56,578 bases of DNA, from positions 1-56,578 of the forward strand of contig NZ_FUWU01000018.1 in the NCBI RefSeq assembly GCF_900167415.1, in the 5' to 3' direction. Below the pieces are notes generated by a model. The model had not been told where the DNA came from. It saw nothing but the letters and a program-made list of their open reading frames with translations, and did not search any database. Origin of the DNA: Fibrobacter intestinalis. GTDB taxonomy: Bacteria; Fibrobacterota; Fibrobacteria; Fibrobacterales; Fibrobacteraceae. How positions within the stretch are numbered: the stretch's first letter is position 1; each line of letters begins with the position of its first letter. Below, in pieces: positions 1-7,887 of the stretch. Position numbers and translations under genes: made by a program.

Positions 1-135
1 GCGTTCAACTTCAAGAGGGCCATGAGGCGCTTTTTTGCCCTGTTGGAATGGCTGTACTTTTTTTTGCCTTCTGTGGAACGGAATGAACAAAAAATGCGAA
101 CGTCCTTATCTTACGTTCGCAAAGTGACTTTTTAA
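1..135 (+). CDS. IS5-like transposase, C-terminal 44 residues (partial, runs off window)
   Basis: The first base opens an in-frame reading frame of 44 codons ending in TAA at 133-135. It begins AFNFKRAMRRF and continues with a hydrophobic FFALLEWLYFFLP stretch. An N-[FL]-K-R motif followed by hydrophobic residues close to the C-terminus is typical of IS5/IS1182-type DDE transposases, but the catalytic DDE core lies outside the window. A perfect 9-bp hairpin (95-103 with 113-121) lies near the end of the frame. Read on the minus strand it is followed by a T-run, so it may stop transcription entering the element from outside. I infer an insertion sequence just upstream of metG. The right terminal inverted repeat was not identified. 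Confidence 0.5.
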   Translation, partial: AFNFKRAMRRFFALLEWLYFFLPSVERNEQKMRTSLSYVRKVTF

Positions 136-214
136 GGGCTGACTAAATATAATTGAGACTATTTGGTGGAAGACTGATTATCATTCCCCAATCAAAAATT
201 CTATCTTTCCGCCC

Positions 215-2308
215 ATGAAAAATTTTTACGTAACCACTCCGATTTATTATGTCAATGACGCGCCCCATATTGGGCACTCCTACACGACGGTCCTCGCCGA
301 CATCCTCACCCGTTTCCACAAACTTCTGGACTACCAAACCTTTTTCCTGACCGGCACCGACGAGCACGGCCAAAAAGTCCAGCGAGCGGCGGCAAAGCGC
401 GGCGTTTCACCGCAGGAACACGTGGACGAATACAATCTGCGGTTCAAAAATCTGTGGAAGAAAATGGATATCGGCTACGACTTTTTCATTCGCACGACCG
501 ATGCCGACCACAAGCAATTCGTGAGCCAGTGCCTGCAAATGCTCTGGGACAAAGGGCAGATTTATTCCAAAGAATACGAAGGCTGGTATTCTGTCGGCGA
601 AGAGCGTTTTTTCACGCAAGACGAACTCGACGAAAACGGCTGCGACCCGATCAGTCACCGTCCCGTCGATTGGATAAAAGAAAAGAACTATTTCTTCAAA
701 ATGGGTTCCTATCAGCAGCAACTGATCGACTATCTCGAAAGCCATAAAGATTGGATCGTGCCGGATTACCGCTGGAACGAAATCCGCGGATTTTTAAAAC
801 AGCCGCTGAACGACCTTTGCATCAGCCGCCCGAAAGCGCGCTTGAGCTGGGGCATTCCCCTGCCGTTCGATACCGACTATGTGACCTACGTCTGGTTTGA
901 CGCCCTGTTGAACTATGTGAGCGCTGTGATGAAATTGGACGAAAACGGCAATCTGGTTCCCCGAAGGACATTTGCCAATGGAGAACCTATTTGGCCGGCA
1001 TCCTACCACCTCGTCGGCAAGGACATCATCACCACGCACAGCGTTTACTGGCCGACCATGCTTTTCGCTTTGGGATTCCCTCTCCCGAAACACATTCTGG
1101 CGCACGGCTGGTGGCTCGTCGGCAACGACAAAATGAGCAAGACGACGGGAAACGTCGTCAATCCGATGGATTACATGGAAAAATACGGCGTCGATTCTTT
1201 CCGCTACTACCTCGCCCGGGATATGGTCGTCGGTCAGGATGCTAGCTTTACGCACGAAAGCTTTATCCGGCGCATCAATGGCGACTTGGCCAACGACTTG
1301 GGAAACGTCGTCAATCGCGTTCACCGGCTGGTTCTCACCCATTTCGGCGGAGTTCTGCCCAAGCCCGAATTCCCCTTTGGAGACGAAGAAAAAGCCATTC
1401 AAAATCAGTCCGAAAAATTGAGCGCATCCGTCAATGCCCTGCTGGAAAATGTGAAACTTTCCCAGGCCGTCGAAGAAATCATGTCGCTCGTGCGCTCCGT
1501 AAACCGCTACTTTGAAGTCAAAGCTCCATGGAAAATGGCCAAGGAAGAAAGTCGGAAGGGCGAACTCGCCACCGTACTCTTCACCGCCGCCGAAGCCATC
1601 CGCTTGGCGCTCAGCTTTCTTTCGCCCATCATTCCGTCCAAAAGTCGGGAAGGTCTCGCCATGCTCGGCACTTCCCTCGACAGCGTTCAGGATTTGAACT
1701 GGGGAAAATTCCAGGGCGGCGAAAAATTTGGCGAAGGCGCAGCCCTTTTCCCGCGGATCGTCGAAGAAATCAAAAAGCCCGAAGCGCAAGCAAAGCCCAA
1801 GCAAAACAAGCCTCTTTCGGCAGAAGACGTCCCAGCGGCGATGGATATCCGCGTGGCAAAAATTGTCGATGTGCAAAACCATCCGGACGCCGACTCGCTC
1901 TACGTGCTAAAAGTCGATGCGGGCGAACCTGAAATGCGCACCATCTGTTCGGGCCTTCGCGCAAGCTATACTGCGGAAGAACTCCAAGGCCGCATGATCG
2001 TCCTTTTTGCCAACCTCAAGCCCGCCCCGCTCCGCGGCATCATGAGCAACGGGATGCTCTTTGCCGGCGACACCAATACGGAACACGTCTGCAAACTGCT
2101 CACCCCACCCGAAAGCGCAAAACCCGGCGACCGCGCCCTCTTCCAGGGAATCGCCCCTTCAGCGGAAGCCCGCATTCTCAAGGTCAAGGATTTTGAAAAA
2201 ATTTCGCTCGACGTACACGGCCAAGTGGTTTTCTGCGGAAAGAACGCTCTGGAAGTGAACGGACAGCCCGTCAAATGCGACGTGGCGGAAGGCGCAAAAG
2301 TCCATTAA
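215..2308 (+). CDS. metG: Methionyl-tRNA synthetase
   Basis: Charges tRNA-Met with methionine in the cytoplasm. The 697-residue product has the class I signature HIGH in VNDAPHIGHSYT near residue 17 and KMSKTTGN near residue 308. An anticodon-binding helical region follows. From about residue 590 there is an EMAP/Trbp111-type tRNA-binding OB fold (MDIRVAKIVDVQNHPDADSL, then GLRASYT and LRGIMSNGMLF), which is the usual dimerisation/tRNA-binding domain of long bacterial MetG. The knuckle region lacks an obvious four-cysteine zinc site. The ATG follows an AT-rich leader without a strong Shine-Dalgarno. An RNA methyltransferase gene begins 22 bp after the stop, so the two are probably cotranscribed. 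Confidence 0.97.
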   Translation: MKNFYVTTPIYYVNDAPHIGHSYTTVLADILTRFHKLLDYQTFFLTGTDEHGQKVQRAAAKRGVSPQEHVDEYNLRFKNLWKKMDIGYDFFIRTTDADHKQFVSQCLQMLWDKGQIYSKEYEGWYSVGEERFFTQDELDENGCDPISHRPVDWIKEKNYFFKMGSYQQQLIDYLESHKDWIVPDYRWNEIRGFLKQPLNDLCISRPKARLSWGIPLPFDTDYVTYVWFDALLNYVSAVMKLDENGNLVPRRTFANGEPIWPASYHLVGKDIITTHSVYWPTMLFALGFPLPKHILAHGWWLVGNDKMSKTTGNVVNPMDYMEKYGVDSFRYYLARDMVVGQDASFTHESFIRRINGDLANDLGNVVNRVHRLVLTHFGGVLPKPEFPFGDEEKAIQNQSEKLSASVNALLENVKLSQAVEEIMSLVRSVNRYFEVKAPWKMAKEESRKGELATVLFTAAEAIRLALSFLSPIIPSKSREGLAMLGTSLDSVQDLNWGKFQGGEKFGEGAALFPRIVEEIKKPEAQAKPKQNKPLSAEDVPAAMDIRVAKIVDVQNHPDADSLYVLKVDAGEPEMRTICSGLRASYTAEELQGRMIVLFANLKPAPLRGIMSNGMLFAGDTNTEHVCKLLTPPESAKPGDRALFQGIAPSAEARILKVKDFEKISLDVHGQVVFCGKNALEVNGQPVKCDVAEGAKVH

Positions 2309-2330
2309 ATCCGCACTTTCGGCAACGCGC

Positions 2331-3086
2331 ATGTATTCCGAACGCAAATTTTTGAATCTTCCGCCCAAGACCCGCGCCAAACGCTTTGCGGAACTTTTGC
2401 GGATTCTCATTTTGCAGCTGGGAAACGACATCGCCCAAGCCAAAAAGGAATACGGCGATTACGCCGAATGGGCGAAGCTTCCTCCCGAAAAACGGCTGGA
2501 CGGCAAGAACCAGGCGGAACTCATCGAGCTATACAAAAACTTTCGGCAGGAATGCGGACTCGGTTTTGAACGGGACGTGTATCTGGAAAACGAACCCGGC
2601 GACAGACAGGATTCCGTTTTGCCCACGCTGCCTTATAGCGTCCTGGCGCACAATCTGCGCAGTGCTTTCAACGTCGGCTCCCTATTCCGCACAGCCGATT
2701 GCTTGGGACTTGAAGCGGTCCACTTGTCCGGATACACACCCGACATTTCACACGCCATGCTGAAAAGCGCCGCCCGGGGAACTGAAAAATGGGTAAAGAG
2801 CCAACGCTGGGATTCGCCGCTGGACTGCATCCAAAATTTTCGGCAGCAGGGCTACGCCATTTTGGCACTGGAAACCGGCGAAAACGCCATCCCCATTCAG
2901 AACGTCGTCTGGCCTAAAAAAGGACTCATCCTGTTGGGAAACGAAGAGCTGGGAATCGCTCCGGAACTTTTGAAAGAATGCTCCCTGAAAATCGAAATTC
3001 CCATGGCCGGCAGAAAAGCGAGCTTGAACGTCGCCAGCGCCTTCGCTATTTTAGCCTACGCCATCCGGAACGCTTACGGATTCTAA
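2331..3086 (+). CDS. SpoU/TrmH-family RNA 2'-O-methyltransferase
   Basis: A SAM-dependent ribose methyltransferase of the SPOUT superfamily, acting on tRNA or rRNA. All three SpoU motifs are visible. Motif 1 is NLRSAFNVGSLFRTADCLG near residue 110, with the catalytic-type Arg. Motif 2 is LLGNEELGI near residue 200. Motif 3 is IPMAGRKASLNVASAFAI near residue 225. The N-terminal ~95 residues are a charged helical extension that probably contacts RNA. At 251 residues the length fits TrmH/TrmL-like enzymes with a short extension. The gene sits 22 bp after metG and 40 bp before recG on the same strand. The exact target nucleotide cannot be told from sequence alone. Confidence 0.88.
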   Translation: MYSERKFLNLPPKTRAKRFAELLRILILQLGNDIAQAKKEYGDYAEWAKLPPEKRLDGKNQAELIELYKNFRQECGLGFERDVYLENEPGDRQDSVLPTLPYSVLAHNLRSAFNVGSLFRTADCLGLEAVHLSGYTPDISHAMLKSAARGTEKWVKSQRWDSPLDCIQNFRQQGYAILALETGENAIPIQNVVWPKKGLILLGNEELGIAPELLKECSLKIEIPMAGRKASLNVASAFAILAYAIRNAYGF

Positions 3087-3126
3087 CATACCCCAATTTT
3101 CCATTCCGTCTTTCTATTTTTAAAAT

Positions 3127-5166
3127 ATGGATTTGTCTTCGATTCCGGGGCTTGGACCCAAACGGCTGAAAGCGCTTTCCGAATCCGGACTGCACTCGGT
3201 TTCCGATTTGCTTTTCAACATTCCGCGCACCTGGCTCGACAGGACCCGCCTGAATAAAATCGCCGAAAGCAAAGTCGGCGAAAACGTCATCTTTACGGGC
3301 GTGATTCGGCGTTCGGGAATTGTGCCGGGCAGAATGAGCCGGGTCTTAGCCGTTCTGGACGACGGAACAGGGCAAGTGAACCTCGTTTTTTTTCGCGGGG
3401 CGAGGCATTGGGCCAAGACGATTACCGTAGGAAGCCGTTGGTGCGTCATCGGCAAGCTCGGCGATTACCGCGGCCTCCAGCTGGTCCATCCCGAAATGCA
3501 AAGAATGGAAGAGGGCGAAGAATTTGCCGGCGGAATCGAACCCGTCTATACCATCACCGAAGCGGAACACGCGGCCAAAATTGAGCAGAATTTTTTCCGA
3601 AACCTGTATCCCAAAATTTTTGCATTGCCCAATCTTTCGGTTCCCAATGCGCCACCGTCGGAACTGACTGACTATATGGGAATCGCGCCCGTTATCGAAA
3701 ATTTGAAACGGCTGCATACGCCCAAAACCTTTGTCGAAGCGATGCAAGCCAAGCAGCAACTGAAAAAAATCGAACTGCTCCCCTTTTGCCTGCGGATGAA
3801 TGTCCGCCGCCGCAATCTGGTCTTTCGCGGAAAAGCGCGTGACATCGACCAGGAGCTTCTGCAAAAAGCGCAAGCGTCCCTGCCATTTGCACTGACCCGC
3901 GGACAAAAAGACGCCGTCCAAAAAATTCTGGACGGACTCCAAGGGAAAAAGCAATTCCACGCCCTGCTGCAAGGCGATGTCGGCAGCGGAAAAACCGTCG
4001 TCGCCATGCTTGCCATGCTCGCCGTCGCCCAGTGCGGCGAACAATGCGCCCTCATGGTCCCCACCGACATTCTGGCTCGCCAGCACTATAAAAATCTGAA
4101 GCCCTTTTTCGACGCTGCCGGCATCCGTTCCGCCCTGCTTTTGGGAGCCTGCTCCGCCGCCGAAAAAAAGACGATTTCCGGAGAGCTGCAAATGGGACTC
4201 ACGCAGATCGTCATCGGAACCCATGCGCTGTTTTCCAAGGATGTCCTCTTTAAAGATCTCACCTTTGTCGTCATCGACGAGCAGCATCGCTTCGGCGTAA
4301 ACCAAAGGGAAGCCCTGCTAAAAAAAGGAACATACCCCGATTTGCTGGTCATGAGCGCGACTCCCATTCCCAGAAGCCTGGCCATGACGATTTACGGGGA
4401 TCTGGAACCCATCATTTTAAATGAGAAACCCGCAGGTCGAAAGCCCGTCAAGACCCGACTGGTCGCCCCCGCCAAACGGGACGATATGAAAAAATTCATT
4501 TTGAACGAAGTGCAAAACGGCAACCGCTGCTATTGGGTCGTAAGCCGTGTTGAAATCGACGACGAAGGCGGTTCTCGGAGCGTCGGCGAAGTGCAGGAAG
4601 AATTGGAATCATTCAATTCCCATTGGAAAGTCGGAGCCGTCCACGGACAAATGGACGAAACCGAACGCGATGCCATCTTAAATGCCTTTGCCAAAGGCGA
4701 CATCCAGGTTCTTGTGGCGACGACGGTCATCGAAGTCGGCGTGAACGTTCCCGAAGCCAACCTGATGGTCATTGATGCGCCCGAACGCTTTGGACTCGCC
4801 CAACTGCACCAGCTGCGCGGACGCGTGGGCAGAGGAAATCAGGAAGCCTGGTGTTTTTTAATCGTCCCACAGCAAAGCCCCGCCCACGAACGATTGACCC
4901 ATTTTGCCAGCACCGACGACGGATTCAAAATCGCCGAAATGGATATGCAGGAACGCGGCGCGGGAAATCTGGAAGGTTCAGAGCAAAGCGGGGCCTGGGT
5001 TTTCCGCTGGTTCGACTGGATTGCCGACCAGGGACTGATTCAAAAAATGCTCACCCTTGCCGAAGAAATTCTGGACAACAAACCCGGATTTTCCAAAGAG
5101 ACGCAGGAAAAAATCCAAAACTGGTACGCCGCCCTTCCCCAAGGAAACAGCGACGGCGTGCATTAG
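3127..5166 (+). CDS. recG: ATP-dependent DNA helicase RecG
   Basis: A branch-migrating helicase that remodels stalled replication forks and Holliday junctions. The 679-residue protein has an N-terminal wedge/OB region starting MDLSSIPGLGPKRLKAL, a Walker A motif GDVGSGKT near residue 285, a DEXH box DEQHRFG near 385, the ATPIPRS motif III near 410, and C-terminal helicase motifs including TTVIEVGVNVPEA and the arginine-finger region QLRGRVGRG. Length and motif order match the family. The ATG lies after an AT-rich spacer of 40 bp from the methyltransferase gene. After the stop there is 126 bp to the convergent rplY gene, with a terminator that serves rplY. Confidence 0.97.
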   Translation: MDLSSIPGLGPKRLKALSESGLHSVSDLLFNIPRTWLDRTRLNKIAESKVGENVIFTGVIRRSGIVPGRMSRVLAVLDDGTGQVNLVFFRGARHWAKTITVGSRWCVIGKLGDYRGLQLVHPEMQRMEEGEEFAGGIEPVYTITEAEHAAKIEQNFFRNLYPKIFALPNLSVPNAPPSELTDYMGIAPVIENLKRLHTPKTFVEAMQAKQQLKKIELLPFCLRMNVRRRNLVFRGKARDIDQELLQKAQASLPFALTRGQKDAVQKILDGLQGKKQFHALLQGDVGSGKTVVAMLAMLAVAQCGEQCALMVPTDILARQHYKNLKPFFDAAGIRSALLLGACSAAEKKTISGELQMGLTQIVIGTHALFSKDVLFKDLTFVVIDEQHRFGVNQREALLKKGTYPDLLVMSATPIPRSLAMTIYGDLEPIILNEKPAGRKPVKTRLVAPAKRDDMKKFILNEVQNGNRCYWVVSRVEIDDEGGSRSVGEVQEELESFNSHWKVGAVHGQMDETERDAILNAFAKGDIQVLVATTVIEVGVNVPEANLMVIDAPERFGLAQLHQLRGRVGRGNQEAWCFLIVPQQSPAHERLTHFASTDDGFKIAEMDMQERGAGNLEGSEQSGAWVFRWFDWIADQGLIQKMLTLAEEILDNKPGFSKETQEKIQNWYAALPQGNSDGVH

Positions 5167-5242
5167 GAGTGGTAGCTGGCGTTTTGAAAATTACCAGCGC
5201 AAGGCGGATTCTAGCAAAGGGCTAGCCCTATGGGTCTTTATA

Positions 5243-5270
5243 CAAAAAATGCCCGCATTTCTGCGAGCAT
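5243..5270 (-). terminator. Rho-independent terminator of rplY
   Basis: On the minus strand a stem of GCTCGCA and TGCGGGC, extended by an AT pair on each side, with a GAAA loop is followed by six T residues. It starts about 22 bp past the rplY stop codon. Confidence 0.75.
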
Positions 5271-5292
5271 CCTTGTTTCATCAATATGAAAA

Positions 5293-5937
5293 CTACTTTT
5301 TGGCATCTGCAGCCGGAGCAGCAGCGGCTGCAGGAGCTGCGGCAGCTGTCGCATCTGCCGTTTCAGCAGCAGCGGCTTTCGCTTTCGACTTCGTAGAAAT
5401 CGTAAAGATTACGGTGCGTTCCGGAGAAGCCAATTCGGCACCTTCCAACTTGAGATCCTTCGCATAGAAAGTCGTTCCCGCATGGAAGTCGGTAATGTCC
5501 AGAGCAACGTTTGTCGGAATCTTTTCCGGAACCGTGCTGAGTTTGATATACCGGGTAATCTGGGAGAAAAGACCGCCTTCATTTTTGACGCCGACGGGGA
5601 GACCGCTCAAAACGACCGGGACGCGAATCGTGACCGGCATTTTTTCGTCAATCTTGAGGAAGTCGATATGCTCGATGGCAAAAGAAATGGAATCTTTCTG
5701 ATAGCTGTAAATGACAGCCGGATTGCCGACCTTGCCATCAATTTCAAGATCCAGAAGCGTATAGCGCTTGCCCGGAGCGAGAATCTTCGCCACATCCTGA
5801 GCCTTGACGCTGATACTTACCGACTCTTGACCCTTACCATAATAGACCGCCGGAATCAAGCCTTCCTTACGAAGACGACCTGTTGCGCGCGACGACCCTG
5901 CTACTCTCGAGGTTGCTTTGAGTGTTGTAAGCTGCAT
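5293..5937 (-). CDS. rplY: 50S ribosomal protein L25 (Ctc form)
   Basis: Binds 5S rRNA in the large ribosomal subunit. The 214-residue product is the long TL5/Ctc form. Residues 1-95 are the L25 5S-binding barrel (RVAGSSRATGRLRKEGLIPAVYYGKG), followed by the C-terminal beta domain (FLKIDEKMPVTIRVPV, then LKLEGAELASPERTVIFTI). The last ~30 residues are a low-complexity Ala-rich tail ending in two lysines, which is probably flexible. The start ATG follows GGAG at a normal distance. It lies 27 bp downstream of tRNA-Gln on the same strand, and ispE lies upstream of that. The ispE / tRNA-Gln / rplY order resembles the proteobacterial ispE-tRNA-Gln-prs-rplY-pth cluster, here lacking prs and pth. 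Confidence 0.95.
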   Translation of the reverse strand: MQLTTLKATSRVAGSSRATGRLRKEGLIPAVYYGKGQESVSISVKAQDVAKILAPGKRYTLLDLEIDGKVGNPAVIYSYQKDSISFAIEHIDFLKIDEKMPVTIRVPVVLSGLPVGVKNEGGLFSQITRYIKLSTVPEKIPTNVALDITDFHAGTTFYAKDLKLEGAELASPERTVIFTISTKSKAKAAAAETADATAAAAPAAAAAPAADAKK

Positions 5938-5964
5938 TTTTTCTCCAGTAAAATAAAAAACCTA

Positions 5965-6037
5965 TTGGGGTAGCTGGACTCGAACCAACGAATAACAGAA
6001 TCAAAATCTGTTGTCTTACCAACTTGACGATACCCCA
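5965..6037 (-). tRNA. tRNA-Gln (anticodon TTG)
   Basis: The minus strand gives a 73-nt cloverleaf. The acceptor stem is TGGGGTA paired with TACCCCA, the T-loop is TTCGAGT, and the anticodon stem is ACAGA/TCTGT around a loop with TTG at positions 34-36. The discriminator is A, and CCA is not encoded. It lies between ispE and rplY and is probably processed from their shared transcript. Confidence 0.95.
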
Positions 6038-6082
6038 AAGGGTTTCCCAAAGATAGAAAAGTTTTTTCCAGTTCGCAAGGTA

Positions 6083-6934
6083 TCAGCGCAAAAAACCGCA
6101 AAAGAAATCAGTAACGGCTTCATAACGGACAGTGGGCGCCAATTTTTTCGCTGCATTCTCCGCTTGCAAGCGAGAGGGAAACACGCCGAAAACCGAAGCT
6201 CCAGAGCCTGACATGAGGGCAAAGTCCGCTCCCAACGACAGCATTTCCTGTTTGAGGCGGGCAATCGGCGGGAACTGGGGCAAAACCGTTTCTTCAAATT
6301 TATTGAACGCGCCCGACTTGAAATCGGCGAAATCGGATTTTCGATAGGCCTTCCAACGGGCATCCCCGGAAGGAATGCAACCCGCATAGGCGGCCTTTGT
6401 AGGCACGGTACACAGCGGGGTCGCCACCAGCAAAGCGGAACCCGCGGGCAATGTCAATGGAGAAAGCGGAGTGAGCCTGTCTCCAATGCCTTCGGCAAAA
6501 GCGCTGCCCCCGCAAATCAAAAAGGGAACGTCCGCACCGATTTTCGCCCCCAGCGATTCCATTTCCCGCGAAGAAAGATTCAAGTTCCACAAACGGTTGA
6601 GCAGCCGAAACGCCGCTGCGGCATCGGCACTGCCCCCACCGAGCCCCGCCCCGAGCGGCATCTTTTTTTCCAGATAGAAATCCGCGCCCGCCCGAACGCC
6701 AAGCTCCTGTTTCAACAGAAGCGCAGCCTTATACACCAAATCTTTTTCTAGGGGATATTCCTGTGGAAAGTTGTAGCGCACGGAAATCTCCCCCGACGTA
6801 TTGGCCTCCGCAGAAAGCTCGTCGCCCACATCAATCGTCTGGAAAAGAGTTCCCAAATCGTGATAGCCGTCGGGACGTTTGTCCAGAATGTCCAAAAAAA
6901 GATTGATTTTCGCCGGAGCAAATTCATGAATCAT
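6083..6934 (-). CDS. ispE: 4-diphosphocytidyl-2-C-methyl-D-erythritol kinase
   Basis: Phosphorylates CDP-methylerythritol in the MEP isoprenoid pathway; ispG at the far end of the window belongs to the same pathway. This is a GHMP kinase of 283 residues. The N-terminal APAKINLFLDIL contains the conserved Lys, PLGAGLGGGSADAAAAF near residue 95 is the ATP-binding glycine-rich loop, and a C-terminal LMSGSGASVFGVF motif is present. Length matches the family. The gene is upstream of tRNA-Gln and rplY on the same strand, with 45 bp to the tRNA. Confidence 0.95.
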   Translation of the reverse strand: MIHEFAPAKINLFLDILDKRPDGYHDLGTLFQTIDVGDELSAEANTSGEISVRYNFPQEYPLEKDLVYKAALLLKQELGVRAGADFYLEKKMPLGAGLGGGSADAAAAFRLLNRLWNLNLSSREMESLGAKIGADVPFLICGGSAFAEGIGDRLTPLSPLTLPAGSALLVATPLCTVPTKAAYAGCIPSGDARWKAYRKSDFADFKSGAFNKFEETVLPQFPPIARLKQEMLSLGADFALMSGSGASVFGVFPSRLQAENAAKKLAPTVRYEAVTDFFCGFLR

Positions 6935-7049
6935 CTGAAAAATCCTTTTGTTTTGTAAGAACCGAATCCGTTTAAAACTTCCTGTTTAAGAGACCATTTG
7001 TGAGAGTCGCCAATGCGATGCACCGCAACAATTTTTTGAAAATACATTT

Positions 7050-7640
7050 TTAGAGGTTGCCATAAATCGTGTCATGGACGACAAGCGTATCCCGAATGAA
7101 AATCGTATCGTGAACGAAAACCGTGTCATGCACAAACTTGGTGACCGTCACCGTCACGACAACAGAATCCGGAACGGGATCTGCCTTTTTTTTCGGCGGC
7201 GTCGCATTTCCAGATGAAGAAGACTGCGGCGATTTTTCTAATAGGGCACTCGACGAAGAAAGGACGACTCGCGAAGAAGAGGAACTCGCCTGCGAAGAAA
7301 GATTTTGGCTGGACGAACTGGAACCAGCGGGAGCGGTTTTCGCTTTTTCAATTTCCGCCGAGAGCGAATCCCGGCGTGCGCCCAGCTCTTTCAGGTGCAT
7401 CTTGTAACGCGATTTCCGAACGGAACGCCGTTCCCGCGAATAACGCCACTGCGTTTCTTGAATTTCATTGTCGATATCGGCGAGCTGCTGATACATGGCA
7501 CCTTCGCCCTGCGGTTCCGCCTTGGAACTGAAAAAACTCGTAAAGGAATCCCACAAGGATTTCTTCTGGGGAGAATCTTCCGCAAAAGCGTTCAAAGCCA
7601 ACGCCGACAAGAGTACAAGAAAAAATTTTCTTTTGAACAT
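7050..7640 (-). CDS. Secreted coiled-coil protein with Ser-rich linker and VHDT hexapeptide repeats
   Basis: I do not recognise a family. The start chosen is ATG at 7640, because it opens a clear signal peptide (MFKRKFFLVLLSALALNAFA, cleavage after AFA). The longer reading frame would run back through tRNA-Gly. Mature residues about 25-85 are charged and helical, probably coiled coil (DIDNEIQETQWRYSRERRSV). Residues ~90-140 are a serine-rich linker of the type common in Fibrobacter exported proteins. The C-terminus carries four tandem hexapeptides (FVHDTV, FVHDTI, FIRDTL, VVHDTI) that would form alternating beta strands. The product is 196 residues and probably periplasmic or cell-surface. 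The gene stands alone, divergent from tRNA-Gly. Confidence 0.75.
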   Translation of the reverse strand: MFKRKFFLVLLSALALNAFAEDSPQKKSLWDSFTSFFSSKAEPQGEGAMYQQLADIDNEIQETQWRYSRERRSVRKSRYKMHLKELGARRDSLSAEIEKAKTAPAGSSSSSQNLSSQASSSSSRVVLSSSSALLEKSPQSSSSGNATPPKKKADPVPDSVVVTVTVTKFVHDTVFVHDTIFIRDTLVVHDTIYGNL

Positions 7641-7709
7641 GGCACAACAATAAAAATTTTCACTCTCCCTTGTCCAAACCGGCATTTCTTTATTACATTT
7701 GTAACGTCT

Positions 7710-7782
<73 letters not shown>

Positions 7783-7787
7783 CGAAA

Positions 7788-7818
7788 AGAACCCACTGGT
7801 GCAAGCCAGTGGGTTTTC
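7788..7818 (+). terminator. Terminator after tRNA-Gly
   Basis: A 10-bp perfect stem (AACCCACTGG with CCAGTGGGTT) and 6-nt loop, followed by TTTTCGTTTT, directly after the tRNA. Confidence 0.85.
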
Positions 7819-7856
7819 GTTTTCTGCAAAATTTCGAGCGAATTTTTCGTTTTTCC

Positions 7857-7884
7857 AAGAAAAGCACCCTTCGGGGTGCTTTTT
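7857..7884. terminator. Bidirectional hairpin terminator at the hisD 3' end
   Basis: AAAGCACCC and GGGTGCTTT form a stem around a TTCG tetraloop with A-runs on one side and T-runs on the other, so it can act on both strands. It sits just after the hisD stop codon and about 75 bp past tRNA-Gly. The position is accurate to about one base. Confidence 0.8.
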
Positions 7885-7887
7885 CTA

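Noticed and set aside
95-121. Ordinary terminator for an upstream plus-strand gene
   Set aside because: The T-run follows the stem only on the minus strand, and the stem lies inside the transposase reading frame.
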